From: Xanthobacteraceae bacterium
GTDB lineage: Bacteria; Pseudomonadota; Alphaproteobacteria; Rhizobiales; Xanthobacteraceae
DNA length: 64,000 nucleotides
NCBI GenBank assembly: GCA_019752575.1
Contig: JAIELW010000004.1
Span: 62,001 to 126,000, forward strand
Direction: 5' to 3'
Translations under genes and position numbers: made by a program
Notes under the pieces: generated by a model
The model's database searches: none
What the model saw: only the letters and a program-made list of their open reading frames with translations
Told to the model about the DNA's origin: nothing
Shown here: piece by piece, positions 1 to 8,549 of the stretch
How the letters are laid out: each line of letters begins with the position of its first letter
Numbering within the stretch: the stretch's first letter is position 1

Positions 1-1293
1 GCCGCTGACGGTCCGGCGCTGATCGAAAAGATCGTCGATATCGGTCTCGCAACCAAGGGATCGGGCGCGGACAACATCCGCAACGTCACCGGCACGCCGA
101 CCGCCGGCATAGACCCGCAGGAGCTTCTCGATACGCGGCCCTATGCGCGCGAATGGCATCACCGCATTCTCAACGATCGCGGTCTTTACGGATTACCGCG
201 CAAGTTCAATGTCGCTTTCGACGGCGCAGGCATCGTGCCCGTGCTGGAAGACACCAACGACATCGGTTTTCAGGCGGTTGAGGTGCTGGACGGCTTTGAT
301 ATTGAGCCGGGGGTCTGGTTCCGGCTCGCGCTTGGCGGCATCACCGGGCACAGAGATTTTGCGCGCGACACCGGCGTGATCGTAAGGCCGCATGAGGCGG
401 GGAAGGTCGCTGACGCGATCGTGCGCGTCTTCATTGACCACGGCGACCGCACCAATCGCAACAAGGCGCGTCTGAAGTATGTTCTCGATGCCTGGGGTTT
501 CGAGAAGTATCTCGCGGCGGTCGAGGAAAAACTCGGCGAGAAGCTTACACGCGTTTCTGCTGAAGCGGTGAAGCCGCGGCCGCCGTTCGACCGTCTTGCG
601 CATATCGGCGCGCACGAGCAGAAACAAAAGGGACTTTACTGGCTCGGTGTCGTTCTGCCGGTTGGCAAAGTAACCGCCGAGCAGATGCGCGGGCTCGCGA
701 AGATTTCGACGGATTTGGGTGATGGCGATATTCGCCTGACCGTGTGGCAAAACCTTCTGATTTCTGGAGTTCCGGCTGACAAGATCGCGCTTGCGGAAGC
801 GGCGATCGAAAAACTCGGACTTTCCACAAAGGCAACGTCGGTGCGCGCAGGTCTCGTTGCCTGCACCGGCAGCAAGGGATGCCGTTTCTCCGCCTCCGAT
901 ACCAAAGGCCATGCCGCGGCGATTGCCGATTATTGCGACGAGCGCGTGCAACTCGACAGACCGGTAAACATTCATCTCACCGGATGTCACCATTCCTGTG
1001 CACAGCATTATATCGGCGACATCGGTTTGATCGGTGCGCGCGTCGAGACCGGCGCGGAAGGCGAAACGGTCGAGGGTTATCACGTTCATGTCGGCGGCGG
1101 CTTCGGACCCGAAGCCGCGATCGGACGCGAGATTTATCGCGACGTGAAGGCGGAAGAAGCGCCGGAGCTGATCGCACGCATGCTGCGGGGGTATCTCGCG
1201 CATCGCTCCGGCGATGAGACGTTCCTGGCATTCTCGAAGCGGCAGGAAGTCGATGTGCTGCGCACGATCTTCGACGCGGAGGCGGTAGAATGA
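1..1293 (+). CDS. nirA: ferredoxin-type nitrite reductase (siroheme / 4Fe-4S), 5' end missing
   Basis: The reading frame is open from base 1 and lacks its start, so 430 C-terminal residues are present. The protein should reduce nitrite to ammonium in the cytoplasm with siroheme and a 4Fe-4S cluster. The cluster motif of the nitrite/sulfite reductase family is complete: two cysteines spaced CX5C (codons 288 and 294 of the window, in ACTGSKGC) and two spaced CX3C (codons 329 and 333, in GCHHSC). The gene overlaps the next one by 4 bases (ATGA). Its neighbours are a flavoprotein reductase, nitrate reductase and siroheme synthase, which favours nitrite over sulfite as substrate, since siroheme nitrite and sulfite reductases share this fold. 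A sulfite reductase role is the main alternative. Confidence 0.9.
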   Translation, partial: AADGPALIEKIVDIGLATKGSGADNIRNVTGTPTAGIDPQELLDTRPYAREWHHRILNDRGLYGLPRKFNVAFDGAGIVPVLEDTNDIGFQAVEVLDGFDIEPGVWFRLALGGITGHRDFARDTGVIVRPHEAGKVADAIVRVFIDHGDRTNRNKARLKYVLDAWGFEKYLAAVEEKLGEKLTRVSAEAVKPRPPFDRLAHIGAHEQKQKGLYWLGVVLPVGKVTAEQMRGLAKISTDLGDGDIRLTVWQNLLISGVPADKIALAEAAIEKLGLSTKATSVRAGLVACTGSKGCRFSASDTKGHAAAIADYCDERVQLDRPVNIHLTGCHHSCAQHYIGDIGLIGARVETGAEGETVEGYHVHVGGGFGPEAAIGREIYRDVKAEEAPELIARMLRGYLAHRSGDETFLAFSKRQEVDVLRTIFDAEAVE

Positions 1294-2903
1294 CCGTCAA
1301 TGCGCAACCCGTGCTGCCGACCATCGTTCCGGAGAGCGCGCCGTTTTCCGATGACCAGCGCGCATGGCTGAACGGATTTTTCGCAGGACTCGTTTCGCTC
1401 GATCAGATGACGGCGCTTTCGCCTGATCAGGCGAAAGGTTTAATGCCCGAAGGGCCGAAAGGTCCGCTGGACGACGGCGACGATGGCGAAGCGCCGTGGC
1501 ACGATCAGACCCTGCCGCTCGCGGAGCGCATGAAACTTGCCGAGAGCAGACCGCTTCGCCGCAAGATGATGGCGGCGATGGCGCAGCAGGATTGCGGTCA
1601 GTGCGGATATAATTGCGAAGACTATTCGAACGCACTCTTTCTGAAGAGCGAAGAGCGGCTCAATCTTTGCGTTCCGGGCGGAAAAGAAACCAACCGGATG
1701 CTGAAAAAGCTGTTAGAGGAGTTCGGCGACACTGCTCCCGTGGCGGCGCAGACGGCCGACGCGAAGCCGAAGGAAGCATCCGCAGTAGCGCCGGGACGTT
1801 CGCGTGACAATCCGGTGATCGCGAAAATGTCAGCGCGCTATATGTTGAACGGCGAGCGCTCCGAGAAGCGCACGCATCATGTTGATTTCGATCTTTCCGG
1901 TACCGGTCTCGATTACGTCGTTGGCGACTCGTTCGGGGTGTTTCCGGAAAATCATCCGGGTCTTGTCGATGCGGTAATCGCCATGATCGGCGCGCGGCCC
2001 GACATGAAGATCGGCGAGAAAACATTGCGCGATGTCTTGCGTCAGGACGTTTCGCTTTCTCCCGCGCCGGATTCGCTCTTCCAGCTTCTCTCGCTGCTTG
2101 TCGGCGGCGAGCGGCGCAAGAAGGCAAAGGCGCTTGCCGCCGGAGAAGATCCGGATGGCGATGCCGCAACACTCGATGTACTGGCGGCGATCAAAAAGTT
2201 CGAGGGAGTGCGGCCGGACGCCGAGGTCTTTGTCGAAGCGCTCGAGCCGTTACAGCCGCGGCTATACTCGATTTCGTCGAGCCCGAAGGCAGATAAGGAC
2301 AAGATTTCGTTGACCGTCGATCTCGTGCGCTATGTCGTCGGCGAACGCGAGCGGCGTGGCGTGGCGTCCGAGTTTCTTGCAAACGGAATCGAGACTGGCG
2401 GCGCGCTGAAAGTATACGTGCAGCGTGCGCACAATTTCGCTCTGCCAGCAAACGCCGAAACGCCGATCATCATGGTCGGCCCCGGCACCGGGGTGGCACC
2501 ATTTCGTGCGTTCCTGCAGGAGCGGATGGCGACGAAAGCAAAGGGCAGGAACTGGCTGTTCTTCGGCCACCAGCGCAGCGAATGCGACTTTTTTTATCGG
2601 GATGAGCTCTCGGGGATGCAGGCAACAGGTCTGCTCACGAGGCTTACGCTTGCCTGGTCGCGAGACGACGATCAGAAAATCTATGTTCAGGACCGCATGC
2701 GGGAAGAGGGCGCCGAACTCTTCACATGGCTGGAAGCCGGCGCGCACTTTTATATATGCGGCGATGCCAAGCGCATGGCGAAGGATGTCGAACGCACCCT
2801 TGTCGAGATCGTAGCGCAACACGGCAAGCGCTCGACCGAAGACGCGGTCGCTTATGTGAACGCGCTCAAGAAAACCGGCCGCTATCAGGCGGACGTTTAC
2901 TGA
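1290..2903 (+). CDS. CysJ-like NADPH flavoprotein reductase with N-terminal Fe-S motif
   Basis: This 537-residue protein resembles the FAD/NADPH half of sulfite reductase alpha (CysJ) but has no flavodoxin (FMN) domain. Residues 102-127 instead hold cysteines at 102, 105, 109 and 127 (DCGQCGYNC, then C), a likely Fe-S site. The FAD motif RLYSIS lies at 324-329, the nucleotide motif MVGPGTGVAPFR at 395-406, YICGDAKRMAKDVE near 488, and the C-terminus ends in GRYQADVY, much like CysJ. It starts inside the last codons of nirA and its stop overlaps the nasA start (TGATG). The inferred role is to pass electrons from NADPH to NirA, and possibly to NasA. Annotation as sulfite reductase alpha subunit is the usual automatic name. 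Confidence 0.85.
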   Translation: MTVNAQPVLPTIVPESAPFSDDQRAWLNGFFAGLVSLDQMTALSPDQAKGLMPEGPKGPLDDGDDGEAPWHDQTLPLAERMKLAESRPLRRKMMAAMAQQDCGQCGYNCEDYSNALFLKSEERLNLCVPGGKETNRMLKKLLEEFGDTAPVAAQTADAKPKEASAVAPGRSRDNPVIAKMSARYMLNGERSEKRTHHVDFDLSGTGLDYVVGDSFGVFPENHPGLVDAVIAMIGARPDMKIGEKTLRDVLRQDVSLSPAPDSLFQLLSLLVGGERRKKAKALAAGEDPDGDAATLDVLAAIKKFEGVRPDAEVFVEALEPLQPRLYSISSSPKADKDKISLTVDLVRYVVGERERRGVASEFLANGIETGGALKVYVQRAHNFALPANAETPIIMVGPGTGVAPFRAFLQERMATKAKGRNWLFFGHQRSECDFFYRDELSGMQATGLLTRLTLAWSRDDDQKIYVQDRMREEGAELFTWLEAGAHFYICGDAKRMAKDVERTLVEIVAQHGKRSTEDAVAYVNALKKTGRYQADVY

Positions 2904-5596
2904 TGAATATGCAGGCGCCCATAGAGCCTGCGGTCAGGACGACGTGTCCTTATTGTGGCGTGGGTTGCGGCGTGCTTGCCAGGCCCGATGGAAGGGGTGG
3001 CGCGGAAATTTCAGGCGATCCCGCGCACCCTGCGAACTTCGGAAGGTTATGTTCGAAGGGCTCCGCGCTCGGGGAGACACTGGGGCTTCAGACGCGGCTT
3101 TTGCACCCCATGATCCGCGATGCTGGCGGTACGTTGCAACGTGCCTCGTGGGATATCGCGCTCGATAAAGTCGCGAACGGCTTGCAAGGCACTATCGAAA
3201 AGTACGGGCCGAACGCAGTCGCTTTCTATCTCTCCGGTCAGCTACTTACGGAGGACTACTACGTCGCGAACAAATTGATGAAAGGTTTCATCGGCTCCGC
3301 GAACGTGGACACCAATTCGCGGCTTTGCATGGCCTCGTCCGTTGCCGCGCACCGGCGCGCGTTCGGTTCCGACACCGTTCCAGGCTCTTATGAGGATTTC
3401 GACGAAGCCGACCTGATCGTGCTGGTCGGTTCAAACGCGGCGTGGTGCCATCCGATCCTGTTCCGCCGTATGATCGAGAACCGCGAGCGGCATGGGGCCA
3501 AGATTGTCGTAATCGACCCGCGCCGCACGGCGACTGCAGAGGAAGCCGACCTGTTCCTGCCGGTGGCACTGGGTATGGACACGGTATTGTTCTCCGGTCT
3601 GCTTGCCGATCTCGCCGACAAGCATGCGCTCGATTTTTCGTATATCGCGCAGCACACCGAGGGCTTCGAAGCGGCGCTCGCTCGCGCGCGCGAAGTGGCG
3701 CCTTCGCTCGAAGCCATATCGTCCCGCACTGGAGTTGCGAAGAAAGACATCGTTGCCTTTTTCGAAATGTTCCGCACGACCAAGCGCGTCGTCACCGCCT
3801 TCTCGCAAGGCGTAAATCAGTCTGCGCAAGGCACCGACAAGGCGAATGCGATCATCAACTGCCATCTCGCGACCGGACGGATCGGCAAGCCGGGGATGGG
3901 GCCGTTTTCGCTCACCGGCCAGCCGAATGCGATGGGCGGACGTGAAGTAGGCGGGCTCGCCAACCAGCTCGCTGCCCACATGAACTTTTCGCCAGATGAT
4001 ATCGATCGCGTCGGCCGGTTCTGGAATGCCACGGCAGTTGCCAAACGCGAAGGTCTGAAAGCTGTGCAGATGTTCGATGCGATCGAGCGCGGCGAGATCA
4101 AGGCGCTCTGGGTCATGGCGACCAACCCGGCTGTGTCGCTGCCGCGCGCGGATGCGGTTCGCGCGGCATTCGCCAAGCTCGATCTTTTCGTCGTCTCCGA
4201 GAACGTGTTTTCGAACGACACGGTAAATAGTGGTGCGCACGTGCTGCTGCCGGCGGCGGCCTGGGGCGAGAAGGACGGGACGGTTACAAATTCGGAGCGC
4301 CGCATCTCGCGGCAACGTGCGTTCGTTTCGATGCCGGGAGAGGCGAAACCCGATTGGCAGATTGTGAGCGAGGTCGGGGTCCGCATGGGCTTTGCTGACG
4401 CTTTCGCTTATTCGTCCGCGGCGGACGTTTTCCGCGAGCACGCGGCACTCTCGGCGTTCGAGAACAAAGGCACGCGCGATTTCGATATTGGCGCGTTCAA
4501 GAATATCACGGATGAAGGCTATGGTGCGCTGGAGCCGGCGATATGGCCTCTTCGCGCGAAGAACGAACCGCCGCAGAAACGCTTTTTCGAGTCAGGCGGC
4601 TTCTTCACCGCAAATAAGCGCGCGAAGATGGTCGCGCCGGAAATCCCGAAACTCGCGGAAGAAGTTTGCGCTGAGTTTCCGCTGCGTCTCAACACCGGCC
4701 GCATTCGCGACCAGTGGCACACCATGACCCGAACGGGCTTGAGCCCGAAATTGGGTCAGCACCTGCCCGAGCCCTTCGTTGAGGTAAATCCGGATGACGC
4801 GAAGCATTTCGGCGTAGAGGAAGGCGGCTTCGCCCGGTTGCGCTCGGTGCACGGCGAAGCTGTTTTCCGTGTGAAGGTCGATGCGGGTCAGCAACGAGGT
4901 TCGCTTTTCGTGCCGATCCATTGGAGCGATACGAACGCCTCCGCCGCACGCGGTGGCGTATTGGTCGCTCCAGCTACCGATCCGTTCTCTGGTCAGCCCG
5001 AAGCGAAAGCGACTCCAGCTTCGATCGAGCGCGTCGAGTTTCGCTATTCCGGGTTCGTATTGTCTTCCGGTGCGTTATCGCTGCCGCGCGATATGTTCTG
5101 GTCGCGTGTCGCGCTGGAGGCCGGCGAGGGTTTCCTGTTTGCGGGAAATAGAGACCTCGCGTTCTGGCGCGATCTTGCGGCGCAACGGCTACCGGCGGGC
5201 GCAGAAAGTATCGAGTACGCGGACGAGAGCCATGAGATCGTCCGCATTGCGCACATCGTCGATGGACGCCTGACTTTCTGCATTTTCGTGTCGCCGTCTA
5301 CGAACCGCGCAACATGGGGCAGTGTGAAGCAAGCGCTCGCGTTCGAGCAAATCGATGCGCGGCAGCGTGCGCTGCTGCTGTCTGGCGCCAATCCATCGGG
5401 CGTCGCGGACAGCGGTCCGTTGGTCTGCGCGTGTTTCGGCGTGGGACTTAACGCGATCAGTGCAGCGGTCGCGAGCGGACACGCCTGCAGCGTGGACGAG
5501 ATTGGCGTTCAGCTACGCGCCGGAACGAATTGCGGTTCATGCAAGCCGGAACTGAAGAGGATTTTGCACAATGTCAGAGCCCCGCAAACCGTCTGA
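2903..5596 (+). CDS. nasA: assimilatory nitrate reductase, molybdopterin catalytic subunit
   Basis: This is an 897-residue molybdopterin oxidoreductase that reduces nitrate to nitrite in the cytoplasm. The N-terminus has the 4Fe-4S ligands C15, C18, C22 and C50 (CPYCGVGC, then GRLCSKG). The middle carries the molybdopterin domains, including GRIGKPGMGPFSLTGQPNAM. The C-terminal 60 residues form a BFD-like [2Fe-2S] domain with C842, C844, C877 and C880 (CAC, then CGSC), as in NasA proteins that take electrons directly. I chose the ATG at 2903 because it overlaps the upstream stop and precedes the Fe-S motif by 14 codons; the frame stays open further upstream but only inside the previous gene. 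No separate NasB-type gene is present in the window. Confidence 0.93.
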   Translation: MNMQAPIEPAVRTTCPYCGVGCGVLARPDGRGGAEISGDPAHPANFGRLCSKGSALGETLGLQTRLLHPMIRDAGGTLQRASWDIALDKVANGLQGTIEKYGPNAVAFYLSGQLLTEDYYVANKLMKGFIGSANVDTNSRLCMASSVAAHRRAFGSDTVPGSYEDFDEADLIVLVGSNAAWCHPILFRRMIENRERHGAKIVVIDPRRTATAEEADLFLPVALGMDTVLFSGLLADLADKHALDFSYIAQHTEGFEAALARAREVAPSLEAISSRTGVAKKDIVAFFEMFRTTKRVVTAFSQGVNQSAQGTDKANAIINCHLATGRIGKPGMGPFSLTGQPNAMGGREVGGLANQLAAHMNFSPDDIDRVGRFWNATAVAKREGLKAVQMFDAIERGEIKALWVMATNPAVSLPRADAVRAAFAKLDLFVVSENVFSNDTVNSGAHVLLPAAAWGEKDGTVTNSERRISRQRAFVSMPGEAKPDWQIVSEVGVRMGFADAFAYSSAADVFREHAALSAFENKGTRDFDIGAFKNITDEGYGALEPAIWPLRAKNEPPQKRFFESGGFFTANKRAKMVAPEIPKLAEEVCAEFPLRLNTGRIRDQWHTMTRTGLSPKLGQHLPEPFVEVNPDDAKHFGVEEGGFARLRSVHGEAVFRVKVDAGQQRGSLFVPIHWSDTNASAARGGVLVAPATDPFSGQPEAKATPASIERVEFRYSGFVLSSGALSLPRDMFWSRVALEAGEGFLFAGNRDLAFWRDLAAQRLPAGAESIEYADESHEIVRIAHIVDGRLTFCIFVSPSTNRATWGSVKQALAFEQIDARQRALLLSGANPSGVADSGPLVCACFGVGLNAISAAVASGHACSVDEIGVQLRAGTNCGSCKPELKRILHNVRAPQTV

Positions 5597-7046
5597 AGCA
5601 AAGCCCGCCCGGATGGGCAGGCTCGCGCGGCTTCCCGTATTTTATGCGCTGGAAGGCAAGCGCGTCCTCGTCGCTGCGAATGGCATGGGCGCGGTCTGGA
5701 AAGTAGAGTTGCTTGCCGCTGCTGGCGCGCATGTGGATGTCTACGCGCCAAAGCCCGGTGCCGACTTGTTAGAACTTGCAAACGATGAGGCATTTGCTGG
5801 AAAGATCGCAGTCCATGCGCGCAGTTGGAGCGAGCGAGACCTTTCGGGCGCTACCATGGCAGTCGGCACGTTCAGGACGGATGAAGAGTCCGAAAGCTTC
5901 GCACGTGCCGCGCGCGCCGCGGGCGTTCCGGTAAACGTCATCGATAAGCCTGCGTTCTGTGACTTCGCTTTCGGCTCGATCGTAAACCGTTCACCGCTCG
6001 TCATCGGCATCTCTACAGATGGTGCGGCACCCGTATTCGGGCAGGCGATCCGCGCAAAAATCGAAGCGATGCTGCCAATGGGGTTTGCGGGCTGGGCGGA
6101 AGCGGCAAGGCGCTGGCGCGGCGTATTACAGTCAGCGGACGAATTTAGCTTCGCCGCGCGCCGCCGCTTTTGGCAACTCTTTACGGCACGCGCGCTTGCA
6201 GAGCCTAACCGCGCGCCGGAACAGGACGACTATGCATCGCTTCTTGCCGAACTTCGCACCGAGGGCGCGCGCGTAGAGCAGGGCTCTGTCACACTCGTTG
6301 GTGCGGGACCTGGCGATCCCGAATTGCTCACACTGCGCGCGGTGCGGGCGTTGCAATCTGCGGACGTTATCCTGATCGACGACCTCGTCTCCGCAGACGT
6401 GCTCGATTTCGCCCGCCGCGAAGCGAAGAAGATGCTGGTCGGCAAGACCGGCGGCGGCCCGGCCTGCAAGCAGAACGAGATTAACGAACTGATGGTGTCG
6501 CTGGCGAAGAAGGGCAAGCGTGTTGTGCGGCTCAAGGGCGGCGATCCGATGATTTTCGGACGCGCAGGAGAAGAGATCGAAGCGTGCAGGCTTGCGGAGA
6601 TTCCGATCGAGGTGGTGCCGGGAATCACGGCGGCGCAAGGAGCCGCAAGCCGTTTGCAGATTTCGCTGACGCACCGGCTGCGTGCACGGCGCATACAATA
6701 TGTGACGGGGCATGCGGCGAACGGAAAGCTGCCGGAGAACATCGACTGGCGGAGTATCGCCGATCCGGCGGCGGTCACGGCGATTTATATGCCGTCACGG
6801 ACGTTTGTTGAGTTCTCGGCGCAAGCCGAGGCGGCAGGGCTTGCTGCCGGAACGCCCGCGATTGCGATCTGGAACGCTACCCGGCCCGGACAGAGTGTCT
6901 TGCGCTCAACGCTGCGCGAGATGCGCGAAGTCCTGCCGGAGCGAAGCGAACAGGGCCCGCTTCTTATTCTTCTCGGTGAGGCGCTGAGCGAAACGCTGGC
7001 CGTCTCGGAAAGCGAGCCGGAGCAGAGGGCTGGGCGCGTAGCCTAA
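5571..7046 (+). CDS. cysG: siroheme synthase (precorrin-2 dehydrogenase/ferrochelatase + uroporphyrinogen methyltransferase)
   Basis: This 491-residue fusion makes siroheme, the cofactor of NirA. Residues 1-230 are the CysG N-terminal half, with VNVIDKPAFCDF holding the expected catalytic aspartate and GISTDGAAP after it. Residues 240-480 are the SAM-dependent methyltransferase, with VGAGPGDPELLTLRA, VVRLKGGDPMIFGRAGEE and PGITAAQGAAS. The start lies 26 bases inside nasA, so the two are probably translated together. The dinucleotide loop near residue 30 reads VLVAANGMGAVWK rather than the usual glycine-rich GGGxxA form, so NAD binding may be altered. The gene ends tail-to-tail with the next gene, overlapping it by 4 bases. 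Confidence 0.92.
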   Translation: MSEPRKPSEAKPARMGRLARLPVFYALEGKRVLVAANGMGAVWKVELLAAAGAHVDVYAPKPGADLLELANDEAFAGKIAVHARSWSERDLSGATMAVGTFRTDEESESFARAARAAGVPVNVIDKPAFCDFAFGSIVNRSPLVIGISTDGAAPVFGQAIRAKIEAMLPMGFAGWAEAARRWRGVLQSADEFSFAARRRFWQLFTARALAEPNRAPEQDDYASLLAELRTEGARVEQGSVTLVGAGPGDPELLTLRAVRALQSADVILIDDLVSADVLDFARREAKKMLVGKTGGGPACKQNEINELMVSLAKKGKRVVRLKGGDPMIFGRAGEEIEACRLAEIPIEVVPGITAAQGAASRLQISLTHRLRARRIQYVTGHAANGKLPENIDWRSIADPAAVTAIYMPSRTFVEFSAQAEAAGLAAGTPAIAIWNATRPGQSVLRSTLREMREVLPERSEQGPLLILLGEALSETLAVSESEPEQRAGRVA

Positions 7047-7789
7047 TACGTCGCCCTTCCGCCGGAGATATCGAACACCGCCCCGGTCGTGAACGAGTTG
7101 TCTTCGGATGCCATCCACGCCACGAGCGACGCGAGTTCTTCGACGAGCACGAAGCGTGCGCGGGGGATTTTCGACAGCATGAAGTCGATATGCTGCTGCG
7201 TGATCTGGTCGAAGATCGCGGTCTTCGCGGCGGCCGGCGTCACCGCGTTTACGGCGATATCGTAGCTCGCCAATTCCTTACCGAGCGATTTCGTGAGCGC
7301 GATCACGCCTGCCTTGGATGCCGAATAGTGCGCGGCGTTCGGATTGCCTTCCTTGCCCGCGATCGAGGCGATATTCACGATGCGCCCGTATTTTTGCTTG
7401 ATCATGTGCGGAACAATCGCCTTGGAGCAGACGAACGGACCGTCGAGATTGATCCGCATGACGCGGCGCCATTCGTCAACCGCGGTTTCCCAGACCGTCG
7501 CGTTTGCGCCGGCGACGCCTGCGTTATTCACGAGAATGTCGATCTTGCCGAAGTCCTTGAGCGTGGCATCGCGCGCTTTCTCGACCGCCTGGAGATCGGA
7601 AACGTCAAGGCCATACGACTTCGTGCCGGTCCCGAGCTCGTTCGCTGTTCGTTGCGCGTAAACCTGATCCAAATCCCAGATCGCAACCCGTGCGCCGGAA
7701 GCGACAAAGCGCTCGGTGATCGCGCGGCCGAAGCCTTGCGCGCCGCCGGTGACGACGGCAACGCGGCCGGAAAGATCGATTTTATTCAT
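7043..7789 (-). CDS. short-chain dehydrogenase/reductase (3-oxoacyl-ACP reductase-like)
   Basis: This is a 248-residue classical SDR. The NAD(P) motif TGGAQGFG lies near the N-terminus, NNAGV follows near residue 90, and the catalytic Tyr-Lys pair sits in HYSASKAGV. The start at 7789 (MNKIDLSGRVAVV) has an AAGGAAA ribosome site; an upstream in-frame ATG would only extend into the neighbouring gene. It lies 10 bases downstream of another SDR and a sugar-acid dehydratase, all on the minus strand, so an oxidation step on a sugar-derived substrate is likely. The exact substrate cannot be read from the sequence, as the automatic name for this family is generic. Confidence 0.85.
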   Translation of the reverse strand: MNKIDLSGRVAVVTGGAQGFGRAITERFVASGARVAIWDLDQVYAQRTANELGTGTKSYGLDVSDLQAVEKARDATLKDFGKIDILVNNAGVAGANATVWETAVDEWRRVMRINLDGPFVCSKAIVPHMIKQKYGRIVNIASIAGKEGNPNAAHYSASKAGVIALTKSLGKELASYDIAVNAVTPAAAKTAIFDQITQQHIDFMLSKIPRARFVLVEELASLVAWMASEDNSFTTGAVFDISGGRATY

Positions 7790-7799
7790 GGCTATTTCC

Positions 7800-8534
7800 T
7801 TATAGCGTCCAGCCGCCGTCGGCGACATGCGCGCCGCCGGTCGTAAACGAAGACTCATCGCTTGCGAGATAGACGGCAAGCGAAGCAATTTCATCCGCCG
7901 TGCCGAGACGGCCGAGCGGCTGCCGCGAGACGAAGTTTTTCATGCCTTCGGGGCCTTGCGCAGCCGCGCGGCCGAGCATCGACGGCGTTTCGATGGTGCC
8001 GGGACAGATGCAGTTGCAGCGGATGCTTTTCGCGATGAAGTCGGCGGCGACCGCGCGGGTAAGTGCCGCAACCGCCGCTTTGGTTGCGCCATAGACGTAT
8101 CGATTGGGTGCGGCCTTCAATACGCCCGCAGCGGAAGCGATGTTGACGATCGAGCCGCCACCGCCCGCAAGCATTGCGGGCAAAAACGCCTTGATCGTGC
8201 GGTGCATCGATTTCACGTTGAGGTCGAACGAGAAGTCCCAGTCCTTGTCGCTGCATTCGAGCACGGTGCCGTGATGTACGAAGCCCGCCGCGTTCAGAAG
8301 AATATCGGCCTTGCCGATCCGCTTCGCGGCTTCGTTCACGGCTTCGGTCGAAAGCACATCGAGCTTGAAGGCTTCTGTAACGCCGGCCTTCTTCAGATCC
8401 GCAAAGGCGCTCTCGTTGATGTCGCTAGCGAATACATGCGCGCCTTCGCGCGCGAATGCGATAGCGCAGGCGTGACCGATGCCGGCGGAGGCAGCAGTGA
8501 CGAAAGCACGTTTGCCTTTCAGTCTTCCTGACAT
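7800..8534 (-). CDS. SDR related to 2-keto-3-deoxy-L-fuconate / BDH2-type dehydrogenases
   Basis: This is a 244-residue SDR with TAASAGIG as the cofactor loop, NAAGFVHHGTVLE after it, and the catalytic pair in VYGATKAAV. The string FVHHGTVL with DWDFSFDLNVKSM, and the ending DGGWTL, closely follow the DHRS6/BDH2 group. Bacterial members of that group include 2-keto-3-deoxy-L-fuconate 4-dehydrogenase and 2-keto-3-deoxy-pentonate 4-dehydrogenase. It lies between a second SDR (10 bases downstream) and an IlvD/Edd dehydratase (15 bases upstream), which fits oxidation of the dehydratase product. Hydroxybutyrate dehydrogenase is the other reading of the family. The ribosome site is weak (AGCAAGAA). 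Confidence 0.8.
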   Translation of the reverse strand: MSGRLKGKRAFVTAASAGIGHACAIAFAREGAHVFASDINESAFADLKKAGVTEAFKLDVLSTEAVNEAAKRIGKADILLNAAGFVHHGTVLECSDKDWDFSFDLNVKSMHRTIKAFLPAMLAGGGGSIVNIASAAGVLKAAPNRYVYGATKAAVAALTRAVAADFIAKSIRCNCICPGTIETPSMLGRAAAQGPEGMKNFVSRQPLGRLGTADEIASLAVYLASDESSFTTGGAHVADGGWTL

Positions 8535-8549
8535 TTCTTGCTTACCCGA

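Noticed and set aside
193-1203. Antisense open frame of 336 codons over nirA
   Set aside because: The nirA frame has all siroheme/Fe-S motifs; the antisense product shows no family features and is a high-GC shadow.
2726-2902. N-terminal extension of nasA
   Set aside because: It lies entirely inside the coupled upstream gene and has no family similarity; the TGATG overlap marks the start.
4734-4747. Palindrome CGGGCTTGAGCCCG in nasA, similar in core to the dispersed hairpins
   Set aside because: It encodes the conserved NasA text TGLSP, and the arms beyond the core do not match the repeat family.
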